From assembly GCF_001434915.1 (NCBI RefSeq), contig NZ_AZEF01000007.1, positions 1 to 64,000 on the forward strand: 64,000 nt of DNA, read 5' to 3'. The first letter of the stretch is position 1. Each line of letters begins with the position of its first letter. Below are positions 45,216 to 55,105 of this stretch, one piece after another. Below the pieces are notes generated by a model. The model was not told where the DNA came from. It was given only the letters and a program-made list of their open reading frames with translations, and made no database searches. This DNA is from Liquorilactobacillus capillatus DSM 19910. GTDB lineage: Bacteria > Bacillota > Bacilli > Lactobacillales > Lactobacillaceae. The position numbers and the translations under genes are program-made.

Positions 45216-46139
45216 ATGACTGAAATTGGAAAAAAATTAAAAAATGCAAGAATCGAGAAGGGGTACACGCTAGATGATTTGCAGCAGATAACGAAGATCC
45301 AAAAGCGTTATTTAATTGCGATTGAGGATGAAAAATTCGATGCTTTACCGGGGAGATTTTACGTTAAAGCTTTTATCCGCCAGTATGCAGAGACGGTAGG
45401 GTTAGATCCAGAAGAACTTTTACTTAGTATTAGTGATAATGCTGAGTCAGAAAAGTCTGAGACGGCGGATAAACCGGTAGCAACACGAGAAGATGCGCGT
45501 ACTCGGATGGAAGCAACACGTCAAAGCATGGCAAAAACGAATAATTTTAACCGCTTTTTATCATATTTGCCAACTATTATTATTGTACTCGTTGTAGTCG
45601 GAATTTTAGGATCGATCTATTTCGTTGCTTGGAATAAGCATCAAAAAACAGCTGATTCCCAGCAAATCCAGAGTAGTAGTACTAAGGTTTCAGTTTCGTC
45701 TGAAAAGACGGGTTCAAGCCAAAAACAAACAAAGAAAAAAGACACGGAAAAGAAAAAGACCAGTTCAACATCCAGCGCTTCTAGCACCAAAAAAGAAAGT
45801 AAAAAAACTGATAAAAAAGCACGGCTTAGCTTGGCTTCTAATTCAGGCTCATCTTTTGTTTATAATTTAAAAAATAGTCCAAAAGAGAATACAGTCAAAG
45901 TGAGTGTTAAGGATGCCAGCGCATGGACAGCCGTTTCTGTAGACGGCTCACAACAATGGCAGGGGACGCTAAGCTCTGGTGAAGATCACGAACTTAAGAT
46001 TCCAACGGGAACTGAGTCGATTACTATTAACTTAGGTAACTCGAAAGCGACCAAGTTAACCATTAATGGACGTGGATTTAACTTTATAAAAGATAATAGT
46101 TCCTTAACTGTGAGGACTTTGACAATTAATCTTAAGTAA
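45216..46139 (+). CDS. rodZ: Cell-shape protein RodZ-like (YmfM)
   Basis: A 307-residue membrane protein linked to MreB-directed wall growth. It has an N-terminal helix-turn-helix (IGKKLKNARIEKGYTLDDLQ, about 4-23, extending to 75), one transmembrane helix (about 112-133), and a serine/lysine-rich low-complexity linker (about 145-205). A C-terminal extracellular beta domain (DUF4115 type) ends TVRTLTINLK. ATG at 45216 follows GGAGAG by 9 bases. Confidence 0.88.
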   Translation: MTEIGKKLKNARIEKGYTLDDLQQITKIQKRYLIAIEDEKFDALPGRFYVKAFIRQYAETVGLDPEELLLSISDNAESEKSETADKPVATREDARTRMEATRQSMAKTNNFNRFLSYLPTIIIVLVVVGILGSIYFVAWNKHQKTADSQQIQSSSTKVSVSSEKTGSSQKQTKKKDTEKKKTSSTSSASSTKKESKKTDKKARLSLASNSGSSFVYNLKNSPKENTVKVSVKDASAWTAVSVDGSQQWQGTLSSGEDHELKIPTGTESITINLGNSKATKLTINGRGFNFIKDNSSLTVRTLTINLK

Positions 46140-46186
46140 GACTTGAGTATAATAGTTATTGTGATAGAAGAGAGGAGTGTGGAGGT

Positions 46187-46774
46187 ATGAATTTACCGAA
46201 TAAGCTGACAGTGCTTCGGATATTCTTAATTCCAGTATTTGTTTTAGTCTTAATTCTTCCATTAAGTTGGGGTGAATTACATGTAGGGGGTACGGTACTG
46301 CCACTAACCCAACTGGTAGGAGCTATCATTTTTGCTGGTGCATCTTTTACTGATTTTGTTGATGGTCAGATAGCTCGTAAACGGAATCTAGTAACTAATT
46401 TTGGTAAATTTGCGGATCCCTTAGCAGATAAGATGCTTGTTATGACAGCTTTTGTACTGTTGGTTTCGATGGGAAAGGTTCCGGCTTGGGTAGCAGCAAT
46501 TATAATTTGTCGTGAATTAGCCGTAACAGGTCTGAGACTGATTGTTGTTGAAAATGACGGTAAAGTCATCGCGGCAGCAATGCCAGGGAAAATTAAAACG
46601 ATGACCCAAATGTTCTCAATTATCTTCTTGTTATTAAACAATATCTTTTTCGCAGCGATCGGGATCCCATTAGGGGAGATCTTGTTGTATATCTGTTTGT
46701 TCTTCACTGTATATTCAGGAATTGATTATTTTGTAAATAGTAAGCAAATATTTACTGATTCATTTGATAAATAA
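46187..46774 (+). CDS. pgsA: CDP-diacylglycerol-glycerol-3-phosphate 3-phosphatidyltransferase
   Basis: Makes phosphatidylglycerol phosphate, the first committed step to phosphatidylglycerol and cardiolipin. The 195-residue integral membrane protein begins MNLPNKLTVLRIFLIP and carries the CDP-alcohol transferase motif D-G-x2-A-R-x8-G-x3-D-x3-D in VDGQIARKRNLVTNFGKFAD-PLAD (about 64-87). Several hydrophobic helices follow. GGAGG is 4-5 bases before the ATG. Confidence 0.96.
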   Translation: MNLPNKLTVLRIFLIPVFVLVLILPLSWGELHVGGTVLPLTQLVGAIIFAGASFTDFVDGQIARKRNLVTNFGKFADPLADKMLVMTAFVLLVSMGKVPAWVAAIIICRELAVTGLRLIVVENDGKVIAAAMPGKIKTMTQMFSIIFLLLNNIFFAAIGIPLGEILLYICLFFTVYSGIDYFVNSKQIFTDSFDK

Positions 46775-46779
46775 CACTT

Positions 46780-46810
46780 AAGGGACTGATCTTTCAGTTC
46801 CTTTATTTTT
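46780..46810 (+). terminator. Terminator after pgsA
   Basis: AAGGGACTG (46780-46788) pairs with CAGTTCCTT (46795-46803, one wobble), followed by TATTTTTA. Confidence 0.75.
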
Positions 46811-46857
46811 ATGGAAAAAAGCAGTAATTTGCGTAGTTAGATATGGGAGGAAAGAAA

Positions 46858-48102
46858 ATGCATACTGAGATAATTGCAGTTGGCACAGAAATACTGTTAG
46901 GACAGATCGTTAATACGAACGCAGCCTTTATTGCTCGTAGATTAGCTGGAATGGGAATCGATGTTTATCATCAAACCGTTGTCGGCGATAATCAGCAACG
47001 CCTGACTGAGGTTATTGAAATTGCTGCAAAACGAAATGACCTAGTAATTTTAATGGGCGGCTTAGGATCAACGCCAGACGATTTGACTAAACAAACGGTA
47101 GCTCGTTTCTTAGGTAAGAATTTAGTCGAAGATGCGGCAGCAATGAAAAAAATAATAAATTATTATGCGGCAAGTGAAAAAGAAATGACTGCTAATAACC
47201 GACTTCAAGCCCAATACATAGAAGGGTCGACCCCCTTGAAGAATGAAACTGGTTTTGCGGTTGGGGAGTATTACCAAAATGAAAATGGTTGTGACTTTTT
47301 ATTACTGCCAGGACCTCCTAGCGAGTTGCAGCCAATGTTTACTAATTTTGCACAACCGTTATTGCATAAGCAGTATAACCATGAAAACTTATTATTCTCG
47401 CGAGTACTACGGTTCTTCGGGATAGGGGAATCTCTATTAGTAACTAAAATAAGTGATTTGATTGACGAGCAGTCTAATCCAACGCTTGCGCCATATGCTA
47501 AAACAAGTGAAGTTACGTTAAGATTAACGGCAAGCGCGGTGAATGAACAGACCGCCAAAGAACTTTTAGACAAAATGGAAAAGAAAGTTTGTAGCCGTGT
47601 GGGTGAGTACATGTATGGGTACGGGGATGACAATACACTTGTAGCAACAGTAGTGGCTAAACTAATGCAAGAAAATTTAAGTATTACTGCTGCGGAAAGC
47701 CTAACAGCGGGAGCCTTTCAAGCGGCTCTAGGCAATGTCCCTGGTGTTTCACATATCTTTCCTGGCGGTTTTGTAACATATGCTAATAATGCTAAGAGTA
47801 GCTTGTTAGATATCCCAGCTGACCTTATTCAAAGGAATGGGGTTGTGAGCGAGACAACGGCCAAGTGGATGGCGCAGAAAGCTAAAGAAAAAATGAAAAC
47901 GGATATTGGAATCTCATTTACTGGAGTTGCGGGACCAGAAGCACTTGAAGGTAATGAGGCAGGAACAGTTTGGATCGGTCTTGCATTTAAGGAGCAGCCA
48001 GTTCAAGCTGAATTATATCATTTTGCCCGCCAACGGTCTCTTGTTCGTGAACGGAGTGTTTTAACTGGCTTAGATTGGATAAGACGTGAACTGCTAAAAT
48101 AG
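46858..48102 (+). CDS. cinA: CinA, competence/damage-inducible protein (nicotinamide-nucleotide amidase domain)
   Basis: A 414-residue two-domain protein. The N-terminal MoCF/COG1058 domain (about 1-170) shows MHTEIIAVGTEILLGQIVNTN and GGLGSTPDD. The C-terminal PncC-type domain (about 255-410) shows SLTAGAFQAAL and FTGVAGPEALEGNEAGTVWIGLA. Its relatives hydrolyse ADP-ribose or nicotinamide mononucleotide, and in streptococci CinA is co-transcribed with recA in competence. ATG at 46858 follows GGGAGG. A perfect LexA box precedes recA just after cinA, so recA has its own control. Confidence 0.94.
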   Translation: MHTEIIAVGTEILLGQIVNTNAAFIARRLAGMGIDVYHQTVVGDNQQRLTEVIEIAAKRNDLVILMGGLGSTPDDLTKQTVARFLGKNLVEDAAAMKKIINYYAASEKEMTANNRLQAQYIEGSTPLKNETGFAVGEYYQNENGCDFLLLPGPPSELQPMFTNFAQPLLHKQYNHENLLFSRVLRFFGIGESLLVTKISDLIDEQSNPTLAPYAKTSEVTLRLTASAVNEQTAKELLDKMEKKVCSRVGEYMYGYGDDNTLVATVVAKLMQENLSITAAESLTAGAFQAALGNVPGVSHIFPGGFVTYANNAKSSLLDIPADLIQRNGVVSETTAKWMAQKAKEKMKTDIGISFTGVAGPEALEGNEAGTVWIGLAFKEQPVQAELYHFARQRSLVRERSVLTGLDWIRRELLK

Positions 48103-48108
48103 TTTTTT

Positions 48109-48122
48109 CGAACCTTTGTTCG
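48109..48122 (+). promoter_or_regulatory. LexA box of recA
   Basis: CGAACCTTTGTTCG is a perfect CGAAC-N4-GTTCG. It starts 7 bases after the cinA stop and ends 7 bases before the recA -35. It establishes the host LexA consensus used to judge the site at 1547-1560. Confidence 0.92.
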
Positions 48123-48129
48123 ATTTTTC

Positions 48130-48158
48130 TTGCATTTTATTTTTTTAATCGGTATTAT
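48130..48158 (+). promoter_or_regulatory. Promoter of recA
   Basis: TTGCAT (48130-48135), 17 bp, TATTAT (48153-48158). The -35 is the same hexamer as in the SOS promoter of the phage-like element. Confidence 0.8.
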
Positions 48159-48216
48159 TGAGTGGTAAACCATAGAGATAGTTTGGGATGTATGGTTGGA
48201 CTGAGGAGGAATTACA

Positions 48217-49275
48217 TTGGCTGATGAAAGAAAAGCAGCGTTAGACGCTGCCTTAAAAAAAATTGAAAAAAATTTTGGTAAGGGCTCTATTATGCGGATG
48301 GGTGAAAAGGCTGACACTCAAATTTCAACTATTCCTAGTGGATCACTTGCACTTGACGAAGCTTTAGGAGTAGGTGGATACCCGCGCGGTAGAATCGTTG
48401 AAGTCTATGGACCTGAAAGTTCAGGTAAAACAACCGTTGCGCTCCACGCTGTTGCAGAAGTACAGAAAAATGGCGGAGTTGCAGCGTATATTGATGCTGA
48501 GAACGCCCTTGATCCTGCTTATGCAACTAAACTAGGTGTAAATATTGATGATTTACTTCTTTCACAACCAGATACGGGTGAACAAGGACTTGAGATTACA
48601 GATGCACTTGTGTCTTCAGGAGCAATCGATATCGTTGTTGTTGATTCGGTAGCTGCGCTTGTTCCGCGGGCTGAAATTGAAGGTGAGATGGGTGACGCGC
48701 ACGTTGGACTCCAAGCACGTCTGATGTCTCAAGCTCTACGTAAATTATCCGGGTCGATCAATAAAACTAAGACGATCGCTATTTTTATTAATCAGATTCG
48801 TGAAAAAGTTGGTGTAATGTTTGGTAATCCAGAGATTACCCCTGGTGGACGCGCGCTTAAATTTTATTCGACGATCAGATTAGAAGTAAGACGTGCTGAA
48901 CAAATCAAAGATGGTGCTGATATCATCGGAAACCGTGTTCGTATTAAAGTTGTTAAAAATAAGGTTGCGCCACCCTTTAAACGTGCAGAAGTTGATATTA
49001 TGTATGGCGAAGGAATCTCTAAAACCGGTGAATTGGTTGATATGGCCGTTGAGAAGGAAATTATTAAAAAGAGTGGTTCTTGGTACTCATATGGTGAGGA
49101 TCGGATAGGTCAGGGAAGAGAAAATGCTAAGCAATACTTGACTGATCATCCTGAAATGATGGAGGAAGTTGTGCATAAAGTTCGGCATGCATATGGGATA
49201 GCAGATACTGATGAACCTAATGCTCCTGAATTACCGCTAGATGATAAAAAAGAGAATTCAAAAACAAAGGATTAG
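48217..49275 (+). CDS. recA: Recombinase RecA
   Basis: The DNA strand-exchange and SOS-signalling ATPase, 352 residues. Walker A is GPESSGKT (65-72), Walker [13 protein letters not shown]1 loop [19 protein letters not shown] and L2 loop [17 protein letters not shown]. The acidic C-terminal tail is [13 protein letters not shown]. The start is TTG at 48217, 6 bases after GAGGAGGA. Upstream LexA box and promoter make it SOS-inducible; an 18-bp terminator follows. Confidence 0.98.
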   Translation: MADERKAALDAALKKIEKNFGKGSIMRMGEKADTQISTIPSGSLALDEALGVGGYPRGRIVEVYGPESSGKTTVALHAVAEVQKNGGVAAYIDAENALDPAYATKLGVNIDDLLLSQPDTGEQGLEITDALVSSGAIDIVVVDSVAALVPRAEIEGEMGDAHVGLQARLMSQALRKLSGSINKTKTIAIFINQIREKVGVMFGNPEITPGGRALKFYSTIRLEVRRAEQIKDGADIIGNRVRIKVVKNKVAPPFKRAEVDIMYGEGISKTGELVDMAVEKEIIKKSGSWYSYGEDRIGQGRENAKQYLTDHPEMMEEVVHKVRHAYGIADTDEPNAPELPLDDKKENSKTKD

Positions 49276-49300
49276 TTTGCTAAAATATGACCTTAATAAT

Positions 49301-49349
49301 AAGAAGCTCGAATTAAAAAATAAATTTTAATTCGAGCTTCTTATTTTTT
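49301..49349 (+). terminator. Strong terminator after recA
   Basis: AAGAAGCTCGAATTAAAA (49301-49318) and its exact complement (49325-49342) form an 18-bp stem, followed by ATTTTTTT. In the rest of the 427-base gap only the rny promoter is seen. Confidence 0.92.
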
Positions 49350-49584
49350 TAGTTTAAAGCTAGATTATAAAGCTAAATACCAGTCTGGCTTAAGTTTATT
49401 TGTAGCAAAAAAGCTATTACATTATCCCGTAAGATTAATATCTAGAGATCACCAGCTTACTTTGGGAACTCTTTTTATAGAGAAATTAATTTACTAGCAG
49501 AAGATCGTTGTATTACCAGTAATAGTCGCTTTTTTAAATAGGGAGCAGTATTGATTCTAAATTTGTGAAACAATTTGTTTTATA

Positions 49585-49614
49585 TTGACATCATGTGGTC
49601 TAACACCGTAGAAT
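49585..49614 (+). promoter_or_regulatory. Promoter of rny
   Basis: TTGACA (49585-49590), 18 bp, TAGAAT (49609-49614). The perfect -35 makes this a likely promoter; it leaves a leader of about 80 nt. Confidence 0.65.
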
Positions 49615-49702
49615 ATAAGAGTATGTTGATCAAAATAACATCTTAAAAGTAATGGTTATCTTTGAAATTTAATCATTTTTTTGACGATGTGGAGGTGAAA
49701 AT

Positions 49703-51268
49703 TTGGAACTAACAATTATTATCCTCGCCATCGCTGTTATAACTTTGGGTATTGGTTTAGCTTTAGGTAAAGTTCTTCAGAAAAATAGTTATAAAAGGAC
49801 TCTTGACGCTGCTACACAAACTGCACAAGGAATTGTGAGGAATGCTAAAAAAGAAGCTACAGCATTAAAAAAAGAGGCTATTTTAGAAGCTAAGGATGAA
49901 AGTCATCGTTACCGAGGCGAAATTGAAAATGAATTAAAGGAAAGACGTTCTGAAGCTCAGAAACAAGAAAACCGGTTACTGCAACGCGAAGAAAATCTGG
50001 ATCGCAAAGATTCAGCACTTGAAAAGCGCGAACAAGGACTTGTCAAGAAAGAAAATCGAATAGAAACCGATCGAAAAGAGCTGGAAAAGAAACATCTTGA
50101 AGTTAATTCCCTAATTGAACAGCAAAAATCAGAGCTTGAACGAGTTGCTTCACTTACCAAAGAAGAAGCTAAAACTTTGATTATAAGCGAGACAAAGGAA
50201 TCTTTAAATCATGAACTTGCTATTATGATTAAAGATAAGGAGATAGAAGCTGAAGCTAATGCTGATCGAACTGCTAAGAATTTAATTGCTCAAGCAATTC
50301 AGCGAAGTGCGGCTGATACAGTTTCTGAGACTACGGTATCTGTTGTTTCACTACCGAATGATGAGATGAAGGGAAGAATTATTGGGCGTGAAGGACGAAA
50401 TATTCGTGCCCTTGAGACTCTTACCGGTATCGATCTAATTATTGATGATACTCCAGAAGCAGTTGTTCTAAGCGGTTTTGATCCAGTTCGGCGTGAAATA
50501 GCTAAAATGGCACTGGAGAAATTGATTCAAGACGGGCGTATTCATCCGGCAAGAATTGAAGAGATGGTCGAAAAAGCAACTAAAGAGATTGATGCTAAAA
50601 TAAGAGATACAGGTGAAGAAGCAATTTTTGAATTAGGTTTGCATGCAATGCATCCAGATTTGATCAAGACAGTTGGACGCTTGAAGTATCGGACAAGCTA
50701 TGGTCAAAATGTTTTAGATCATTCAATTGAAGTTGCTAAAATAGCTGGTGTCTTAGCTGCCGAACTAGGTGAAGATGTAACTTTAGCCAAACGCGCAGGA
50801 TTACTACATGATATTGGTAAAGCAATTGATCACGAGGTTGACGGCTCACATGTTCAAATAGGTGTTGAGTTAGCAGAGAAGTACAAAGAAAGCGATGTAG
50901 TGGTCAACTCGATTGCTTCACATCATGGAGACGTAGAAGCTAAGTATACTATTTCAGTGTTGGTCGCAGCCGCTGATGCTATTTCAGCAGCACGTCCAGG
51001 AGCTAGAAGCGAGTCGTTAGAAAATTATATTCACAGATTGGAGAAGCTTGAGAAGATCACCAATGAATTTGATGGGGTCAAGAAGAGCTACGCAATTCAA
51101 GCCGGTCGTGAAGTACGTGTGATTGTCAAACCAAATGAAGTTAATGATTTGGAGTCGACGGTTCTCGCACGAGATATTAAAAACAGGATCGAAAGTGAAA
51201 TGGAGTATCCTGGACATATTAAAGTAACCGTTATTCGTGAAATAAGAGCAGTAGAATACGCTAAATAG
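49703..51268 (+). CDS. rny: Ribonuclease Y
   Basis: The membrane-bound endoribonuclease that starts decay of many mRNAs. The 521-residue protein has an N-terminal transmembrane helix (about 1-24), a long charged coiled coil (about 30-180), a KH domain with [15 protein letters not shown] (about 215-235) and an HD domain whose signature [12 protein letters not shown] lies near residue 368. The start is TTG at 49703 after GGAGGTG. It lies between recA and ymdB, as in Bacillus (rny-ymdB). Confidence 0.96.
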   Translation: MELTIIILAIAVITLGIGLALGKVLQKNSYKRTLDAATQTAQGIVRNAKKEATALKKEAILEAKDESHRYRGEIENELKERRSEAQKQENRLLQREENLDRKDSALEKREQGLVKKENRIETDRKELEKKHLEVNSLIEQQKSELERVASLTKEEAKTLIISETKESLNHELAIMIKDKEIEAEANADRTAKNLIAQAIQRSAADTVSETTVSVVSLPNDEMKGRIIGREGRNIRALETLTGIDLIIDDTPEAVVLSGFDPVRREIAKMALEKLIQDGRIHPARIEEMVEKATKEIDAKIRDTGEEAIFELGLHAMHPDLIKTVGRLKYRTSYGQNVLDHSIEVAKIAGVLAAELGEDVTLAKRAGLLHDIGKAIDHEVDGSHVQIGVELAEKYKESDVVVNSIASHHGDVEAKYTISVLVAAADAISAARPGARSESLENYIHRLEKLEKITNEFDGVKKSYAIQAGREVRVIVKPNEVNDLESTVLARDIKNRIESEMEYPGHIKVTVIREIRAVEYAK

Positions 51269-51298
51269 TCATTATTTTAGATGCTTTATTTACTAGTA

Positions 51299-51340
51299 GG
51301 AAAACTGGGATGTTAATTATCCTAGTTTTCTTTTTCTTTT
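51299..51340 (+). terminator. Terminator after rny
   Basis: GAAAACTGGGAT (51300-51311) pairs with ATCCTAGTTTTC (51319-51330, one wobble), followed by a T-rich tract. In the following 300 bases (51341-51642) I see no gene or strong site, only A+T-rich DNA with scattered GCAGCA words. Confidence 0.8.
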
Positions 51341-51642
51341 TAATTTAAAATTGGTAAAGTTTACGTGCTGACTGGAATTATAAAAATAGTATTGTAGTTG
51401 CTATGAGCAATACGATGGTGAACATAAAAGTTCAACTATGAGATAACTTTCAAACTATTAAAAATAACGTATAGACAGTTGAAGAGCGATAATTTTTGCA
51501 GCAACTATCTTATGTCTAAGTGGTAACGACGCTGCTAATATTTCTTTTGCAGCAAAATCAAAATAAAACTGCTTTCGCAACATTGTGCTAAAAATGCTAA
51601 AATTGAACTGATAGGTAATGAATGGTAGAAAAGGGGAAAATT

Positions 51643-52443
51643 ATGCGTATTTTGTTTGTTGGCGATGTTATGGGGAACACTGGGCAGGAAGTATTAGAGG
51701 AATACCTGCCTAAGTTAAAACATCTATATCATCCCCAAGTAACAATTGTAAATGGTGAAAATGCAACTCGAGGTCGGGGGATTAATGAAAAAGTCTATAA
51801 ACGGATCTTAAGTTGTGGGGCTGACGTTGTTACCATGGGAAATCATACTTGGGATAATCCAGAGATAACTGATTTTATCGGTTCAGCTAAAAAGTTGATA
51901 AGACCAGCTAATTTTTCTGCAGGACAGGTTCCAGGAATAGGTTACACAACAATCAAGATTAATCAGCAAGAGTTAGCCGTACTTAACTTGCAGGGCCGCA
52001 TCTTCATGACCCCTTCGGATGATCCTTTTGCGGTCGCAAAAGATATTATTACAGACTTAAGGAAAAAAACAAGTTTGATTTTCGTTGATTTTCATGCTGA
52101 AACGACTAGCGAGAAAGCTGCCTTTGCGTGGTACTTTGATGGACAGGTTTCGGCGGTAGTTGGGACACACACGCATATCCAGACAAATGATGCACGTATT
52201 CTCCCACAAGGGACAGCTTTTTTGACAGATGTTGGAATGACTGGACCTTATGATGGAATTATTGGAATGAAACGGCAAAATGTTATTGCACGTTTCTTAA
52301 ATCAGATGCCGACCAGATTTGAAGTAGATGAGAGTGGTCGACGCAATCTTTCAGCATGTTTACTTGAGATTGATAATGAAATGGGTAGAGCTAAAAAAAT
52401 TAAAACGATTCTTATTAATCCTGACCACCCGTTTATGCAATAA
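51643..52443 (+). CDS. ymdB: YmdB metallophosphoesterase (2',3'-cyclic nucleotide phosphodiesterase)
   Basis: A 266-residue calcineurin-like phosphoesterase. Metal-binding motifs are FVGDVMG (D, near residue 8), [20 protein letters not shown] (GNH) and FHAETTSEK...[10 protein letters not shown]. In Bacillus it hydrolyses cyclic nucleotides and affects biofilm and motility choices. ATG at 51643 follows AAGGGGAAAA. It is 13 bases from mutS, so they are probably co-transcribed. Confidence 0.93.
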   Translation: MRILFVGDVMGNTGQEVLEEYLPKLKHLYHPQVTIVNGENATRGRGINEKVYKRILSCGADVVTMGNHTWDNPEITDFIGSAKKLIRPANFSAGQVPGIGYTTIKINQQELAVLNLQGRIFMTPSDDPFAVAKDIITDLRKKTSLIFVDFHAETTSEKAAFAWYFDGQVSAVVGTHTHIQTNDARILPQGTAFLTDVGMTGPYDGIIGMKRQNVIARFLNQMPTRFEVDESGRRNLSACLLEIDNEMGRAKKIKTILINPDHPFMQ

Positions 52444-52456
52444 AGGAGAAAAATTG

Positions 52457-55090
52457 ATGCCTCAAAAGACAAAAAACACACCAATGATGGAACAGTACCT
52501 AGCTGTTAAAGAGCAATATCCAGATGCCTTTTTGTTTTATCGTCTAGGTGATTTTTATGAGATGTTCTATGACGATGCAATCAAAGGGTCTCAACTTTTA
52601 GAATTAACACTGACAACACGTAATAAAAATGCGGCTGATAAGATACCGATGTGTGGTGTCCCACATCATGCGGCCCAAAACTATATTGATATTCTAGTTG
52701 ATCAGGGCTATAAAGTGGCTATTTGTGAACAAATGGAAGATCCTAAGCTGGCTAAGGGAATGGTTAAACGTGAAGTAATCCAGTTAGTGACGCCTGGGAC
52801 AATGATTGATCCTTCTGCTAGTGAAGCTAAGGAAAATAATTATCTTACGGCTTTGCATGAGGACGAGGGGAAATACGGGTTAGCATATGTTGATCTGTCC
52901 ACAGGTGAACTGAAGACAGCAACATTGGATAGTATCAGTCTTGTTCTAAATGAACTAATGAGTTTGCGAACCAAAGAAATTGTAATTGATGCTTCTGTGA
53001 CCAAAGAAAGTTTAGCAAAAATAGCAGTACTTAAAGTATTGGTTTCAAAACAAGATGACGTAAAAGAAAGTTCTGAAACAAGTTACACTATTCAGGATTT
53101 GAAAAACAGTCTTGAAATTAAGGTAGTTCAGCATTTAGTGACTTATCTTAATGTTACACAAAAACGCAGTCTCGGCCATTTGCAGAGGGCAGTTCATTAT
53201 GAACCAACTGATTTTTTAAAAATGGACTCTTACTCTAAACGTAATCTGGAAATTCTTCAGAATAGCCGCACAGGTAAAAAGCAGGGTACTTTGCTCTGGT
53301 TGTTGGATGCAACTAAAACGGCTATGGGAGGACGCTTGCTGAAACAATGGTTAGAGCGCCCATTACTAGATGCAAAAAAAATTGTTAGTCGTCAAAATAA
53401 AACAGAATCGTTGCTGCAGCATTATTTTGAACGCAGTACTTTACAAGAAGAGCTGACAAGTGTTTATGATCTAGAGCGTCTAGCAGGACGCGTGGCATTT
53501 GGAAATGTCAATGGTCGTGATCTAATCCAGTTAAAACAATCATTACAGCAGGTCCCCAAAATAAGTTATGTTTTAAACGAATTAGATGATGGGAACTTTA
53601 CCGATCTTTTAAAACAGCTTGATCCGGTGGAAGATGTTGTTGATTTAATTGAAAATGCAATTGTAGACGAACCGCCTATTTCAGTTAAAGATGGTGGGAT
53701 GATCAAGGAAGGATATAACACAGAGCTTGATGAGTATACGGATGCAATGAAAAACGGTAAACGCTGGTTAGCTGAAATGGAAGCCCAAGAACGTCAAATA
53801 ACTGGTATTAATAACTTAAAGATTGGTTTTAACCGGGTCTTTGGCTACTATATAGAAGTATCAAAAGCACATTTGGCTAAACTACCCGCAGAACGTTATG
53901 AGCGAAAACAAACGCTAACTAACGCTGAACGTTTTATTACACCTGAACTTAAAGAAAAAGAAGCAATGATCTTGGGAGCAGAGAGTAAAGCAACTGAATT
54001 GGAGTATCAGCTTTTTGCCGATATTCGCGAGCGGATCAAGGAACAAATTAAACGCCTACAGCGACTTGCACATGCGATCGCTATTTTGGATGTATTACAG
54101 TGTTTTGCGGTCGTTAGCGAACGAGCACACTTTATCAAGCCGAAGTTAACAGTCAACAAACATGATATTGAGGTTATTGGTGGATGGCATCCGGTTGTCC
54201 AGCAGGTGATGGGGAAGCAAAGTTACATTCCAAATGATGTTGTAATGTCAGCGAAGCTTAATATACTTTTGATAACTGGGCCTAATATGTCTGGTAAGAG
54301 TACTTATATGCGCCAGCTGGCACTAACTGTTGTTATGGCACAGATTGGCTGTTTTGTTCCAGCAAAAAGTGCGCTTTTACCTGTTTTTGATCAAATTTTT
54401 ACCCGTATAGGTGCAGCTGATGATCTAATTGCGGGACAATCAACTTTTATGGTAGAAATGAAAGAAGCTAACCATGCACTCAGCTATGCAACGCGTAATA
54501 GTTTGATCCTGTTTGATGAAATCGGTCGTGGAACTGCAACCTACGATGGGATGGCTTTAGCACAGGCAATTATTGAATATATTCATGATCATGTGTTTGC
54601 CAAAACGCTTTTTTCGACCCATTACCATGAACTGACAGCCTTATCTGAAAAATTACCTGCTCTGCAGAATATTCATGTTGGAGCTGTTGAGAAAAATGGG
54701 GATTTAATTTTCTTGCATAAAATGCAGCCAGGAGCAGCTGATAAATCATACGGGATTCACGTTGCTAAACTCGCGGGGATGCCAGAAAAGCTCTTAAAGC
54801 GGGCGGATCATATTCTAGGAGAGCTAGAAAGTAAAAATAAAAAGCCAGCTGTGACTAAACCATTGGTAGAAGTAGACCCAACTGATGAGCTACCAGCAGA
54901 GAATTCCGAAGAACAGTTGCAGATAAAAGAAGAACAGCTGTCATTGTTTGAACCGACTCAAACTCCCTTTAAGAAAAGTGATCGTAAAGTTTTGACTGAG
55001 TTAAAAGAGGCTGATTTAATGTCATTAACACCGCTTGATGCAATGAATGTTTTGTACAAATGGCAAAAGGACCTGAGAAAGAAACGGTAG
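52457..55090 (+). CDS. mutS: DNA mismatch repair protein MutS
   Basis: Recognises mismatches; 877 residues. The N-terminal mismatch-binding motif is [15 protein letters not shown] (the F-x-E pair near residue 35). Connector, lever and clamp domains follow. The ATPase domain has Walker [10 protein letters not shown] (about 608-616), the QSTFMVEM signature and Walker [16 protein letters not shown] at 52457 is 8 bases after AAAGGAG; the frame is open far upstream inside ymdB, which is not coding. It is followed by mutL after 15 bases. Confidence 0.97.
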   Translation: MPQKTKNTPMMEQYLAVKEQYPDAFLFYRLGDFYEMFYDDAIKGSQLLELTLTTRNKNAADKIPMCGVPHHAAQNYIDILVDQGYKVAICEQMEDPKLAKGMVKREVIQLVTPGTMIDPSASEAKENNYLTALHEDEGKYGLAYVDLSTGELKTATLDSISLVLNELMSLRTKEIVIDASVTKESLAKIAVLKVLVSKQDDVKESSETSYTIQDLKNSLEIKVVQHLVTYLNVTQKRSLGHLQRAVHYEPTDFLKMDSYSKRNLEILQNSRTGKKQGTLLWLLDATKTAMGGRLLKQWLERPLLDAKKIVSRQNKTESLLQHYFERSTLQEELTSVYDLERLAGRVAFGNVNGRDLIQLKQSLQQVPKISYVLNELDDGNFTDLLKQLDPVEDVVDLIENAIVDEPPISVKDGGMIKEGYNTELDEYTDAMKNGKRWLAEMEAQERQITGINNLKIGFNRVFGYYIEVSKAHLAKLPAERYERKQTLTNAERFITPELKEKEAMILGAESKATELEYQLFADIRERIKEQIKRLQRLAHAIAILDVLQCFAVVSERAHFIKPKLTVNKHDIEVIGGWHPVVQQVMGKQSYIPNDVVMSAKLNILLITGPNMSGKSTYMRQLALTVVMAQIGCFVPAKSALLPVFDQIFTRIGAADDLIAGQSTFMVEMKEANHALSYATRNSLILFDEIGRGTATYDGMALAQAIIEYIHDHVFAKTLFSTHYHELTALSEKLPALQNIHVGAVEKNGDLIFLHKMQPGAADKSYGIHVAKLAGMPEKLLKRADHILGELESKNKKPAVTKPLVEVDPTDELPAENSEEQLQIKEEQLSLFEPTQTPFKKSDRKVLTELKEADLMSLTPLDAMNVLYKWQKDLRKKR

Positions 55091-55105
55091 TTGGAGGTAA
55101 TTTTA

